DNA from: Dicaeum eximium | Taxonomy: Eukaryota; Chordata; Aves; Passeriformes; Dicaeidae | Assembly: GCA_013396995.1 (NCBI GenBank) | Contig: VWZP01010561.1 | Coordinates: forward strand, 1 to 64,000 | DNA length: 64,000 nt | Direction: 5' to 3' | Shown: positions 41,483 through 55,380 of the stretch, piece by piece | Layout: the number at the start of each line of letters is the position of its first letter | Numbering within the stretch: the stretch's first letter is position 1 | Position numbers and translations under genes: made by a program | Notes under the pieces: model-generated | Told to the model about the DNA's origin: nothing | Seen by the model: only the letters and a program-made list of their open reading frames with translations | Databases searched by the model: none

Positions 41483-44191
41483 ATTTATGTTCTTGTGTTC
41501 TCTCGTGATAACAAATGCAGCAGAGGACAGATTCTCAATGGTTCTTCATTCTTTTAATATTTCAACAGAAAAAAGTAAGAGAACCCCTATATTAATCATC
41601 AAAGTGGTAAAGCAGTCCACTAATAACTCAGAGTTGTATAGATTACTTTGTAAGGACAGGCCAGGGAAAATAGAACTTGCAAGCTGGCTACAGAGAAGAT
41701 GACAAAAAGAAATATCCATGAGTTCAATACTCAGCAAGCATACAAAGACTTTGCATCAGCCCCTATTGGAGACCCCTTGGTGACTTTAGAATAGAGAACA
41801 ATCAAAAAAACAGAAACAAAAAAAATCTAGCAGATGGCCCTAAATGAGGAGAACAGAGACAGGTGACTAACTAGCCTGAGAGAAATAAAAATAAAATGGG
41901 AGCAGTGCCACAGTGTTATCATTTTTGTAGAGCCACCTGGAGAGGTAGCAGGCTTATCAATGAATGCCAAAAATGAATAGTACCCATCTGCTCACCCTAA
42001 TAAATAACTCTTATTAGAAAAAATACAAAAGAATATAATTCCCTTGGCACTACTCACATTTTCAGCAGACCTGTTTGTTTAAAATATTTATTCAAGTCTT
42101 ACATGGCTTAACAACTATTTGCTGAGAACACAGTAATGCTTTAAGATGACCCTTGGAAGCATGGAGCAAGTGAGTAGCTATAAGAATTCATGAAAATGGA
42201 AAGCTCCAATAACTTCCTTTTAAACAAGCAAAAGCTCTGTAATTACCATTGCTTTCAAAATGTCTTCAGAAAGATATTTCTGACCAACTGAATGGACTGA
42301 TAGCAAAACCCTGAATGAGAGGCACTTCAAAATCTGGAAAGTTAGTACTCCTCTGGAGGTAACAGCAGCAGAAAGTATCTCCATTCAAAAAGAACTTCAA
42401 GAACCACAGTACAAGATCAGTTTACCTCCTCTACTGTCTACCACAAATGGCAGAGAGTAACCATTCTGCTGATTCTAAGTGTGGATTGAGAAAGGAGGTC
42501 AGACATGGCTGGAGATAAAATGAGAAAGGCTCAGGTCTCCTGACGTGCTGTTACATGTTCCATGGCATGGAAGAGAGGACTAAAGCAGGCAGATGGGTCT
42601 GCCTTCATGAGTTTGAAAGCAAAATGCCTCTTCTTTAGCACTAACCTTTATGAACTTCAACCACTGCTTATGTAATGAAGGTGTAGAAGTATGGAACAGA
42701 AATTTGAACTTTCTAAAACTGAGACACTTCCAAGCTGGACTTTTAATTCAATGGTGTATTTATTTTTCATAGATGACATACACAGCTGGAAAATACCCTG
42801 GTCTGTTTAATATCTTCAATTCTACCACCTCCATATAAGCAATATAGGTCTGCAACAAAAACATCCAGAACAGGACAGGCCACTGTACACAGCCTGTATA
42901 CAGCTACTACCATCTTTGCAAATGTTTCGCATAAATGTTTTTGCATAAAATTTTAGCTTTCATATGGCAAAAATACAACAGAATAACACTTATAATGTAA
43001 ATGTGCATATACAAACATGTATGAAGACAAAGAAGAACACAACAGAAAGCACTTCTGAGGGGCCAGAAATCACAAGATGTGAGCAAACATGTATCCACAC
43101 AGGCCAGAGTTCTGTAAATGTCTGTACATATAGGATCAGAGTTCCTTCGTAGTTCCTAAAACAGATTTTTAAAAACTCCCCAACAGCACTTCACCAAAAC
43201 AAAGCCAGCAGGTACTGCATTGGTTCCTACAGACTCGAGCACCTTCACCAAGTACCAGCTGGGCTCTTCCAGCTGAATCACAAAAGACAACACTACAGTA
43301 TAACCATGCACATTATTTCTGCTGCTTTGTACTCCCTGCCTTAGCATGAACACACAGTTAAGTAATAAAAACCCACCAACACGATTTTGTTCACCTGTGA
43401 ACTGGCCCACGCTTTTTGAAATAATAAGAGCAGGAATTCTCTGATACAAAACCAAACAGAAGGCCCAGTTTAAATCCAAACAAACAAAGCCTTCTACCAA
43501 AGAAAACAAACTTTCAAGGATTTTCACTGTAGCATTTTCCACACAACATTCCCTTTCTAGTCCAACTAAAACAGCTGGTTTGGGTTTTTTAAATAAGTAT
43601 TTTTATGAAACACTTGCAGCAAAGCCTGAGTCACTGAAAATTTGAATGCAAAACAGACATCCTTAAGTTTTAATTTCTGTTATAAAAATTAGCCAGGATA
43701 GAATGAAAAGCTTTTATAATGTTAATCATTCAATGTTAGCAGTAAAATATTTCTTCTATTCCATCCTTCTGTTGATTGCATCTTATATTTAAAAGATGTG
43801 TGTTTCCATATGAGTAAGGTCCATTGCCATGGCAGACAGATTTTGCCCATGCTACAGGAATGAACACAGGCAGCTGCTGCCACAGCCTTCTCCTGATATC
43901 TTTGGGAATGGTGCAAAATAAATTCTTTAAAGATACAACATATATTCTCATTTTATCAAGCATTAAACTGTTCTCATTGTGATAAGAAAAAAAGCATGCC
44001 TGTAAGTGGTATCACTCCACTGACACCATTTCATATCCTTTTTATAATTCTGGGGACCTCCCAGAGGAGAGCATCCTGTCTCAAGCATGCACAACACTGA
44101 AATGCATCTTAGAAGAAATTGTAATCACATAACCAGACATATTCCTAAACTTTAATCTTTGAAAACCTTTCACTTTGCTAAAAGCCTGCAT

Positions 44192-44260
44192 TAAAAAAAA
44201 AACGAACAACAAAACTAACTAAAAAAAAAAAAACCAAAAACACCTAAAAACCAACACAAA
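44192..44260 (+). repeat. A-rich low-complexity tract
   Basis: A10 and A13 runs are joined by CGAACAACAAAACTAACT and followed by CCAAAAACACC units. Confidence 0.8.
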
Positions 44261-46006
44261 GTTTGATAATATTTTTTTAAATCCTCTAGTTAGTAAGGAT
44301 TACTCTACCCAGACTTGAAAATATTTCATGATTGTAGAATTTAGACTCAAAAATTTCACTAGGAAAAAACATTTCTATTTGTCTCAGTGGAAGCAAGTTC
44401 AGCTTTTGAACTTTTATGACTCTTCTTCAACATGCAATTTTATCACACATGGGACCTTAAATTGTTCCAGCTTTTTTAAACTAATCTTTTTTCTTGAACA
44501 CATCCAGAATTATTTGGTATTTCCCCACTACATTGCAAAAGCAGAGTTTTTCTTCCCTTGCTTCTCCACCCAGGTTACCAGACTGAGTAATGGCCACCGA
44601 AAATAAAACTTGCTAACTTGCCCACCCATAAAAATGACACTTCTGGAAACTGTAATTTATAGAAGTACAAACAGCAGACGGATCCATTCCAATTTAAATA
44701 TCTGATTCAGAGCCTGAAGAGCTAGCAGTAATAAAATGGTCCTAATTTCATATAAACAGGGCAATCAATGGGTAATCAACAACATAGTATGTATAAAATC
44801 TCAGTTTTGTCATGTACTACTGAATCTTTTTAATAAACTCATCTTGACTTCTTTCTACTGACAAATACAGGTGTTTGGGAGAAAGTGACTTTAAAAGTAT
44901 GGTATCTACCTACTTAAAATAATCCTTCCTAAGGAAGTGGACCTATGAAGTAGAACGATTTTAGCCACACTGGAAGAAAAAATTAAATGCATGAAATCTT
45001 TGCTGATGCTGGCACCAGGTTACTTCAGCTCCCACTCTAAGTCAGGAACATCAGAGTTTTTCTAGGACAACAATCCTAATGCTGGCAAAATCCAACCAGC
45101 CTGCTATAAGACAGTTGAAACAGACTATTGTTCTTTGTCATATTATACCAGAAATCTACTTGTGTCAACTGAATCAGGGGTGTTTGGTTTTGCTTTTAAG
45201 CTGTGTATCTACTCTAAGAGTGTGAATCTAATTATTTGGCCTTATTGTAGCATGATAGGGGGAGTTTTGCTTAAGTAATTCTGCTGGTTTTCCTGGCTGG
45301 CTTGGAAAATTAAGAAACTTCTGTGAGCAAAGCAAACAAATGCACAAACCAAACCAGATGCTCTTGGTGCACAGTCGATGAGAGTTTTCAGCTACCTAGA
45401 CATCCTTAATTATTGTCAGCACATAAGTCGTCTGGGTAAAGCTGTTTGTTGTAGTAAAGGTTGTGTATTCCTCTCTTGAGGTAATCTCATCTTGAAGCAC
45501 TTGGTGTTTCATTGACAAAATAAACAGAGCATTTTTTTCTTGCAACTACTAAAAAGAAAGTGAAGTCATAAAGACAACCAAAAAACATCTTTTTGTGTAG
45601 TACCTAGAGAGGGTAATAAAAGGAGGTTTTCAGGTTTTTCATGCCACTTGTAAGATATTCTATTACTACTAAGCAATGGCAGAGAGCTCTTTTGTTGCAA
45701 GAAGCAGCAGACCCTTGGTCAGCCAAGACCCTTTAGCCCTGAATATTCAAGAATCAGCTTTTTAAAAGTATTTATGTTTATTTATTACCTTATATAGAAA
45801 GGGATTATGATGACTGTAAGAACACAAGGCTACTCACATTACACAGCAGTCATCAGTGCCTAGTGAACATTGATCCCCCAGGCTGTGGTATATTTGTATC
45901 TAGGAATTTATTTTGGGATCACCAGAGAACTCTGAAGAATTACCACAAAAAACTTTCTACAGAAATGCTGCTTCACATCTCGCTCTGTTTATGCTGTCTT
46001 GCTATG

Positions 46007-46094
46007 AGGGTAAAAGCTTAGTAATGGTAAATTACTAAGCAATGGTTAATTAGGGTAAAAGCTTAGTAATGGTAATACTAAGTAATGGTTAATT
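46007..46094 (+). repeat. 45-bp tandem duplication with an internal hairpin
   Basis: Copy 1 (46007-46051, 45 bp) and copy 2 (46052-46094, 43 bp) both start AGGGTAAAAGCTTAGTAATGG and end AATGGTTAATT. Copy 1 holds a perfect 9-bp inverted repeat, GCTTAGTAA and TTACTAAGC, around a 7-base loop. Copy 2 has lost two bases in the loop/stem area and keeps a 7-bp stem (CTTAGTA / TACTAAG). Confidence 0.92.
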
Positions 46095-47508
46095 AGGCAA
46101 ATGCAAACCACAGATAGTAAATATCAGAAGGTGCTAGATGTGTCATCAGAAGGGAACCTCTAATAGCAACCATCAGTAGGAAGTATTTCCAGAGTTTGCT
46201 AAAAGTTTTGTATTCACATCTGATGAGGACATCTTTGTACAGTATCACCAGTGATGCTCTGAATGGGTACAGTTTGACAGGTGCATACCTTTGGTTCCAG
46301 TGATGCTACATTTTAAGAGTGATGTATAGGAAGACATAATTTCAGAATGTAAATATGCTTTGCCTCAAAACCTATATATGCTTTGCCTCAAAAAATTCTA
46401 CTAGCCTTTTATTTTATACAGCACCTCGTATTTCAAGGAATGGAAAACAATTCAATATGAAATCGGGAGCATTCTTTTTCAAATCAAAGTACTCTGAATA
46501 CTTTCAAGAACAGAATAAGAGCCCCCAAGTGCATATTCTGGCTTGACCATGCACACCTGAGGCAGGAACTCCAAAAGGCAGATGGTTTGGCCGCAGTGGT
46601 GGGGTGGGGAGGCCATGTGTTTGTGTGTTTTCTGCAGGTGTGCACATGGGGAATGTGGACTGCAAAAATATATCCTCCTCTGTCAAACCATTTCAAGTTG
46701 CACAGAGCATTTTTCCATGTACTGTAATGCTCGAGCAATCAAATTTGCATCAGATGGCCCACTCGACTAATTGTTGAAGCATAGATTGGAATATTTCCAC
46801 AGCTCCAAAAAACTTTGACAGATACAGAAAATACAGCAAGAGCTGCACTTCTCCACCATATTTTGGAACTGCAGTAATTTCCCCTGGAATGGGAAAAGCA
46901 GATACCCAAATCTCAAACTGGGTAATTAACTACTGCTTACCTCTCACTGGTGACAGTTACCACCACAAAGGAGCAGCTTTATCAGCACTAATAGAAGATT
47001 AGAGAAATGAAATTTTAAACACCCTTGCAAAATTGCAGGGCTGAACAAATGAGCAGTACAAGTAAAAGAGTTTGTGCTGAACCTTGCTTTCAGGATGCAT
47101 AAGCCCTCTCTTTTGGTTCAGAAATTCCAACTCAGTCATCTCAGAAAGAAGTATGAGCTCTAGAATAATATGATCCTGCTACAAAGAACTCAATGGCTTA
47201 ACAACTAGAATTCTCTTCCCCATCAAAGACACTCACAACATTTACAACCTTGCCTAAAATCTCAGTTACAAGTCCTGCAGAGAATTAATGCATCAGTTAT
47301 GGTGAAGGTCTATCTCCCATTTCCTAACTTCTCATGGCAAATACAGTGTACTAAGGAGCAAAACTGCCCACAAGGAAAGCAAAGTCTAATGACAGTAAGA
47401 GATGGACAGTCCCAGAACTAAGCTTAGGGATGATTTTGAAAATCACCCCAGACCAACCTCCTTTAGAAATGAATACAAGCTTTACTTCTGTACTTCACAG
47501 AACTACAG

Positions 47509-47652
47509 GATCATAGAATAATTTCAGTTCAAAGAGACCACTGGAGGGGGCCTAGCTCAAAACCCTGTACAAAGAAGGTCACTTAGGGACTTCCCTAGTT
47601 GGGTTTGAAAGTCTCCAGCAAAAGAGTTTCCACAATTTCTCTGGCCAAGCTA
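47509..47652 (-). mobile_element. Degraded CR1 3'-end fragment
   Basis: GGATCATAGAATAATTTCAG, then AAAGAGACCACTGGAGG, a stretch matching the AACCCCCTGCTCAAAG-like CR1 block, AGTTGGGTTTGAAAGTCTCC, and GTTTCCACAATTTCTCTGG correspond in order to the reverse complement of CR1 ORF2 end and 3' UTR. It is more diverged than the copies near 20.7 and 63.4 kb. Confidence 0.78.
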
Positions 47653-50600
47653 ATTATGGCTCATTTGGATTTAGTGCTCTCCCCACCATGAGTTCTTCAT
47701 ACAGAGAGATCCACACAAAACAACTGCTTACTAACACACAAAAGCAAACCTAAAGCAAACCTAGAAGTGGCCTAACTGATGTTTTCAAAAAGGGAAAATG
47801 AGCAGATACTGTATGTGCAAAACTTGGGAAAGATTAAAGGTTCACAAGTCCCACAAAAAGAGATCTCACATTTATACATCCACTTCTCAAGGCTTAGAAA
47901 CTGCACTTACTATTTACTTCTATCTACTTTGTCTATACCTGACCTGTAGTACCTGATGCACTGTAAATGTCCTACCTTTCCTTTTCTTTTTGCATCTGGC
48001 TACCAACACTACAAAAGTTAGTATTTAGCTGATTTCCAGCTCTTTTTTTAAGATTATTTTTCACAGTTATGGATTTAACATTCCAAACATCTAGAATATT
48101 TGTAATTCAGAATTTAGTTGTGGAGAGGAGGGTGTTATACCACAAAATCGGAAGACTTTTCATTTAAAAATAATTCATTTCAGATGTCATATATCACAAA
48201 TTGAGATGTTAATTAACGTGGGAAAGTTGATACATTTATGATGAGCTATTGTGTATACTTTTCCAGATGATGGCAACATGCTGACAGCTTTAAAGAAGTA
48301 GCTGTGATACTGTAAGGTTTATTGTCTAAGCAGCCTCCTCCCTCTGCAGCAATCTAACAGTTTACTTTTACAGTTGATTATAGCTTCTATTATGTTCCAA
48401 TATTTGCTAATCATCTCAGAGACTGTGAAAAACAGCATCATTTGTCTCAAGCTCTCCTGTAGACATACTATTCTTCTAAGAGTCTAAAAGACAACATATG
48501 CAATGTTTTCTCTTAAAGCAGCGTTCTCAGTTCTTCTAAAATATTTCAGACAGCACTATTCTGCTTTCCTGTTCTGTAAGATGTGTCAGCCAACAGAACA
48601 TAATTCATTCTCAGGTTTACAGTAAGCTTTCTTTTGCAAGCAGGAAAACCAGCAAAAGTTTATTTCCTCTGTGTTTGGAGGCAAAGTTAGTTTGCAGGTT
48701 CGGTCGTAAGGGACAAATTCATTCTGTTACCTCTGCTTTGGCTATGGAGTTTATGGGGTTTATCTCCTTCATTAAACCCTTTATTCTCACACACCTCCTG
48801 TACTTTGCTGTCTCTGGTGACCCAGACATTCTGCATGAAATTTAACTGAAGTGGAAAAAAGAGGGCTGACAGCAGATGCACAAATACCATCTTGGAGACA
48901 TAATTTCCTTAGGCCTTTATGCTTAAAACCTGAAATTTTTAAGAAAAGTATTAAACTCAACCTAACAGTGTCTTCAAAAAGTGATGGCAAAACATCGCAC
49001 CCAGCAACAACTTAAGTGGAAGTAGCACTCTGGTTCTCAAAAATGATACAACTTCAGTCTATTCTCACCAATAAAGGTCATTGCTAAAGCAATCTGCCAC
49101 TCTGGGGGCAGATTACACTTCACTTCTTTCATATCATTCATCCAGGACACTCCCTGCTTTCACCAGGCTGCAACACATTTAAGTGTGAAAAGCTTGATTA
49201 ATAACCAGAAATCTGAAACAAGCTGCCACTGCATTTCACTGTCGATGAGCAGGGTTTGCTGGAGAGACTTTACGTAGAGTCAAACCATACGTGCACAGGG
49301 GGGCTGTGCAACACAAACTGCACATTTCAGTACGGGTGATCCTGGGCAGATGACAGAGTCATTGCTTTTTAAGGGTTTGCTTTTCCAAAACTGATGGGAG
49401 GTATGACAGGAAAGACGACAGGTTTTTTTTCAACAGTAGAAGCTCACAGAAAACAATGCACACAAAAAACCACACAGAAACAATAAGCTATTTCAGAGCC
49501 AGAGAAGTTGATGAATTGACATATTCAAGCACAAATAAACAAATCCAACTCCTAATCAGCAGAGGTCAGACAACTGTTTTTCAATTATATCCTAGAAATT
49601 CTTGTGGCAGTCATCAAACAGAAGGTTTGTGACAGAGTAAGAAAAGTTTTCCCAACTTGTACAATAATATCTTGGTTTTTTAACTATGCTGTCTCAAAAT
49701 ATATAACAAGCAAGACAGGATATCTTGCTTCACAATACATTAAGTAATAAATTAAACCATTATTTTTCTGCTTTTAATTCTGTCTGACACCAAAAAAAGT
49801 AGACTGTGAATACATTTTATTCGCCTGCTTCTTAGATTTGTACTTTAAAAATATGACTCTCCTTCTAAAAAGAGTTACTATTTTTTAGTGAAATAAAAGC
49901 AAATGAGAAAAAACATTTGCTTACCACCATCCCTTCTCGTTTGCAAATGCAGAAGTAGCAATATAAGCTCATCAATCAGCAGCTAGAAACATATAAAACA
50001 AATAAATTCTTAGATCACCTACTTAATTCCTTTTCTGTTGTCTGGATCACTCCCTCAAGCATACAAATAATTTTAAAATACACTCCAAAATTATTGTAGA
50101 TGATAAACAATAACACATCAGCATGGCCTAAGCATATGTCATGCTTATTTGAGAAGGAAATGTCTGCTGCAAAAGGTGCCTATGTTCTGTGTTATGTTGC
50201 AGTTGCTAAAAAATGTTTTCCTGTAAAGCAGTAGAGAAAATACCACCTAAAACCTCAGCATCTTGTTGGTATAGCATTTAATGTTGCTTCCCTAATTCTT
50301 AAATGTTCTTGAGAAAAAAAAAATCAAGGCTCCTCTTAATATTTTTTGACACAGAGCTAATGTTTTCAGGTTAGTTTTCATTGACAGGTATGTAACTGAC
50401 ACCTTAGAGAATTCTTATTTATTGTGCTAAAAACTGGGTGCCAACTACCAAAAGTATAAGCAAACCCAAGTGACAGATTTATGGCTAGCTACACAACTAC
50501 TAAATTGAGAAAGTGTGGTGTTAGCTTATAAGCCTTTCTCCCTTGATTTTTATACCTACTATTCCTATTTATGCTACTAAACCATAAGAAGCCTGGTAGA

Positions 50601-53169
50601 TTTCATAAACTTTTACACTGTAAATCATTCAGACTCACGTCAGGGTCTGCCAAAGCAAACAGGACACACCTACATGGAATCTCTGTGTCCAGTGTCAACA
50701 CCCACAGCCAGCTCCCACCACCCTTCCTCCCTTGCCCCAGGCAGGACCTTAATTTCACCAGCTGCCCCAGGAAAGGCACTGTGGCAGCTCACCTAATAAC
50801 ATACAATACAGGAAGGAATAAGGTGATAGAAATCTGCTTAAGGGTAAAAACATTTCAAATGCTTCAGATAAGAAATTTAGCTATTCTGAATTATGCCTGT
50901 CCAACAGCTTTGCCTACAAACTTGCCCTTAGCAGAAGAGTTTTCTCTGGTTGCTTCTAAAACCTGCATAAATGTAAAGGTATCCCAACACTGTTGTACAT
51001 AATTAAAAAAAAAATTACAGCACTAATAGAGGTACTATGAATGTGATCCATGATAAAAGCATACTCAATTGGATAATTAAACATTTGATATTAGAGAACC
51101 TCATTGCTCTGAGGCAAAGAGAACCTATCAAAACTGCATTTTTAACCCTTAATGTTAAATATAACATCTCAGGGAGGGAAGGGGTGTTAATATATTTCAA
51201 AATTAGAATAAAGCTACAAATTGCTCCCTTTTCCAGCATAAAAATATTTTCAACAACATACAAATAGTTGTTTTATGTGTAATGAATGAAAGATAAGCAG
51301 ATTTGAGCTTATTGTTAGCAAGAATGAAAAAGAGGTTTAGCATAAAATGTCTCTTTAAAATGGAGGTCCACCACGAGGAAAGCCAAGTGTGGGTACTTCT
51401 GCACTTGCCATATCATAGACAGACAAATATATTGGTTTATGTAATTACCATCTCAGTAGGTAAGGAACTAGAAAAGCCAACATCCCAGCATTTCCCAAGC
51501 TTGCTACTAATTAAATCATATGCATACTGGTTCAATCCAAGGATGATCAAAGTTAATGAAAAAAAAATTCAATTTAATTCAATGAACTGTGGATCAGTTC
51601 CAGACATCTAGCTGCTACTCCATCCTCTTTCTTCTTTGTCAAAAAGCACTCCAACAGTGTGAAAGTAAAGAGGACTCCATATGAGTCTACAGATTCTGTG
51701 ATTCTCTATTTCCCCTCAGATCTGAATTTTAAATTAATTATTTGACAGTTGACTACATTACATAAAATTAAGTAATCTTTTCCATGAAGGTGGATTAGAG
51801 GCTACTCCAGGTTTGGAAGGAAAACTGACTACTAATATCACTGTTACATCAATAGCTTTAAAAGATTTCAACTGTCTTTCTCATACACATACACACTCAT
51901 TATAAATTGATTTATGTGTCCCACTGTTCACCCCTGAAACAATATATTGCCATACCTGAGCATGTAAAATGTCAGTCCAATATACTGGAAATAAGACACT
52001 AAATTTATAAGGTATTCTAAGATTAACAGAAAGACAAATTAATGTCATCTAAAGAAGAAAAAAAATCAGTGCTCAGATCAAATGTCTATTTCTAGTTATA
52101 TTTGAAATGTAATGTCACAACTGCCAAACAACTTCAGTAAACTGGACATAACATTTATGAAACCTATCTGAATAGCCTTTGCTTCAATTCTTATTAACAA
52201 TGTTTTTTCACATTCTGTTTTTCACTAAATATTTGTATTAAAAATGATAATTTAATTTTAGCATCTCAAAACTCATCTCCCAGTGCTGTCCAGGTGCCTT
52301 GTAGCCATGGTGGTTTCAGCAAATGTCCTTTCAGATCAGCCTAAAGGCTCTCATTTCTTTAAGACAGAGCTGGGCAGGAGTTGCTCTAAAATCTTTATTT
52401 GGGAATTCAATACATGCATCACTTTTAATAGCCACTGCATAATGTCTCAAATGCAATGCGTATCACACAGGAAATTAAATTTTAAGAAATAATCTTTCCT
52501 GATCAAGGATCAACAGTCAGTTAAACAAAAACTGAAGTTGTCAGCTTTCAACAGGAAGAATAGTGTGTATGCCTGAAACTTCACATTCCACCTATACAGG
52601 GAAACAAGCTTAAATGAAAAACGGTGTTTTGACAGTTTCAACGACATTTATGTATGCAGCACTGCCTAATTGTCCACCCCACATCTTTCCTATTCTAAGA
52701 CAGATTTCAAGCATTTCCTGCTGTTGGAAACGTTTGTTTCAATCATCAGCTCCTTCTACTTCATGTTAGAGAAACACACTAAAACCAACGGGCATGGAAT
52801 GGTGCTACTACAACTTTTATTAGCACACTTCAGATCTCCTTCACGGTACCTACCCTGAAGCCCTGCACAACTCTGCTGTACCACTGGGAACTTTATGACC
52901 AGGGAGTCAGAGCTGCAGGATATTATTCCCATGCAATGCAAAATCATCTCTCATGGAGCCCTAAAATCCTGAATTGGAATGTGAAATGATCTCCCAGTAC
53001 ATTTGTCCCTTCTCTCTCAACCACTGCGTGAGATGAAAAAGATGGAAAGAGAGAGCTGTCAGAAAATGATGACTGAAATCCCTGATGTCTTTCTTCTGCT
53101 TCACTTTGACAGGGAAGTTTTCTGCAGAGCCACTTTTAGGCATCCAATTAAAAACAATGTTAGCAGGGC

Positions 53170-53226
53170 TTTTTTACTGGGCCCAGTAAAAAAAACTGGA
53201 TCCAGTTTTTTTGTCTGGGTCCAGAC
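53170..53226. repeat. Cluster of three adjacent palindromes
   Basis: Palindrome 1 (53170-53193) is a perfect 24-bp palindrome: T6, ACTGGGCCCAGT, A6. Palindrome 2 (53189-53212) is a perfect 24-bp palindrome sharing the A run: A6, ACTGGATCCAGT, T6. Palindrome 3 (53213-53226) is GTCTGG, GT, CCAGAC. All three share a CTGG/CCAG core, and their A/T arms can also pair with each other, so one larger cruciform or three small ones are possible. Confidence 0.95.
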
Positions 53227-55366
53227 ATGTTAGAAATGGTTCTTAAACTCAAGCTTTGCCTGAGTACAGCACAGTTACAGGATAACAGACTTAAAATTTA
53301 AGGTGCAATGAGTAAAAACTGAGTCCTATAAATTTACCCACATGCTAATACTGCTCTTGAGGGAAAAAGAGATACTTTCTCATACTTTAAAACACTGCTA
53401 TCAGCTCATTCTCCTTAATAAGACCCCAATGTCTTTGAAATGTTAAATAAAACCTACTAAAAAGTAAATTTTATTTGCTGCAACACTTTTTCTTGGATAA
53501 TGTGAAAACCTTAACTGTTTTTGTACAATTTTTTATCACTGAAGCTCATTTCTGTTGAGTGAGTGAAACAGAAATCAACAACCAGATTTTTTTTATTCTC
53601 CCATTTATATGTTAGTGAATTAGGCTGTTGTGTTCCCTTACTGTTACTGTGGTCTAGAAGCAGAAGACCCCTTCATCTCTCAAGAACTATTAACCCAAAT
53701 TCTTAAGCTAGAATTGCAAATATATGCTATGTTATAGCAAACAAAATTTATTTAGAAACTCTGTATCATCATTTACATTTGATCCCAAATCACATGGGCT
53801 GCAAACATGAGTAAAGCAAGAAAAAAAGAAATAAAACAAAAGTATAGGGAGAAGCAGCTAGCCTATACAGAGTGCAGTATTGACTTGCATATTGTAAAAG
53901 GAAAAAAACCAGAACTCACCACACCAGTTTCTAAATAATATGGTTCATTCCAACCCATTTAACCTACACAAAATGCTGGACTCTTGTGAACAGCAATATC
54001 TGAAAACAATGCAGACAGCTCTGCCAGCAAGTCTCGCACAATCACGGTATCTGTCTCAATACAGCTGGTCTCACAGCAATAGGAATTTCAGAAGGTAAAA
54101 TAAAAATGAAGTAAGATTGCACTGCTAAACATTTTCAGTTTGCTTTCCTTTATCCTGTTTTTTTTTAGCAAACTTATTTACTCTATTTACACAGTTATCT
54201 TTTAACTACTTTGCTATTATTTCCTTGATTCCAGCACTAAAATTTACCACAGGTGAAGGGATAATGTATCTCTTCTAAAGTCCACATGACTGTCAAGCCT
54301 GTGTGCTGCCTCCTCAGTCTTCCAATACACTGCTAAGCTGCAAGATGAAAGACTTATTTTGCTCTTTTAAGGACAAGTGTACCTAAGAAGATCCTCAAGA
54401 ATTAACTACCTAGCCAACCTCCATCAACCAGCTCAAAAATTTTACCTTGCATATTCTGTAATTATGAATGTAGATGAGTTACTAAAAGACAGAAAACCCG
54501 ATTTGCAAAAATTCTGAATATTATGAAACATTTTCTGTAACTATAACTAAATAAATACATTAATTATGTTTAAAGCGTAAGAGTAAAAAAGTAGTATTTT
54601 CCTTACAAATACTTCAACTGTAACAACTGACACTGAATTATAAACAATGCTGCTGATAAATATTCATGATAAATATAAGCCCTCGCAATTTAAAGTTCTG
54701 CCTATTCAGATAAATATACGTCAAATTTTAAAAAGCATTTGCTCAATCCTGTTATTTCCTGATACAACTGTGCTATGGTTTTGTTAAAAGTTTACAGCCA
54801 GGATTCATTCATATGTATTCAGGCAGACCTACTTCATAACGCTGTATTTGATTATATCTGAACACGACTGCCTTTACAGCATTTCAAAGGTGCTGACATC
54901 TCCAATAACTTGTTAAAGAAGAAATAGTTCCAAAATATTCTGTAGCAAGTAAAGCAAAGCAAGCATGCCTTAAAACACAGATTTAAATTGTGTCTCCATG
55001 CAGTCCCCCTACCACCAGATTAAAAAAAGGCTTTAAAGTATCACACTAAAAAGAACAAGACTAGTATTGCTAACTTCTTTGTCATTAATGCTAGAAAATG
55101 GGAAACACTTGAGTCCATGGCTCACAGCTCACTAGGATAATGGGCTCGGCTCCCAAGCAGCTTCATGTTTTAACATCTGTGATGTTTCTGGGCAACATCT
55201 CTGTAGGGCTTGCTAACGTTGATATATTTACTCTAGACAAAGGCCAGCTCAAAGAACAAAAGAAAATCTTTATTTGAAAGGGCTCGAGAAAGCCTTTGTG
55301 TTTTAATTATGTCAGAAAACCCTTCTGTGACACCAGACATTTGCAAGTCACACTTCCCTCCAGAAC

Positions 55367-55380
55367 ATATATATATATAT
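55367..55380 (+). repeat. AT dinucleotide repeat, 7 copies
   Basis: A short perfect (AT)7 array. Confidence 0.9.

Noticed and set aside
50571..51002. 143-codon plus-strand frame, among the longest after the FARS2 exon
   Set aside because: No recognisable domain, and its length is within expectation for a locally C-rich stretch in 64 kb.
51691..51706. ATTCTGTGATTC-like string resembling a CR1 tail
   Set aside because: Too short, and no CR1 body or TCCAACC block precedes it.
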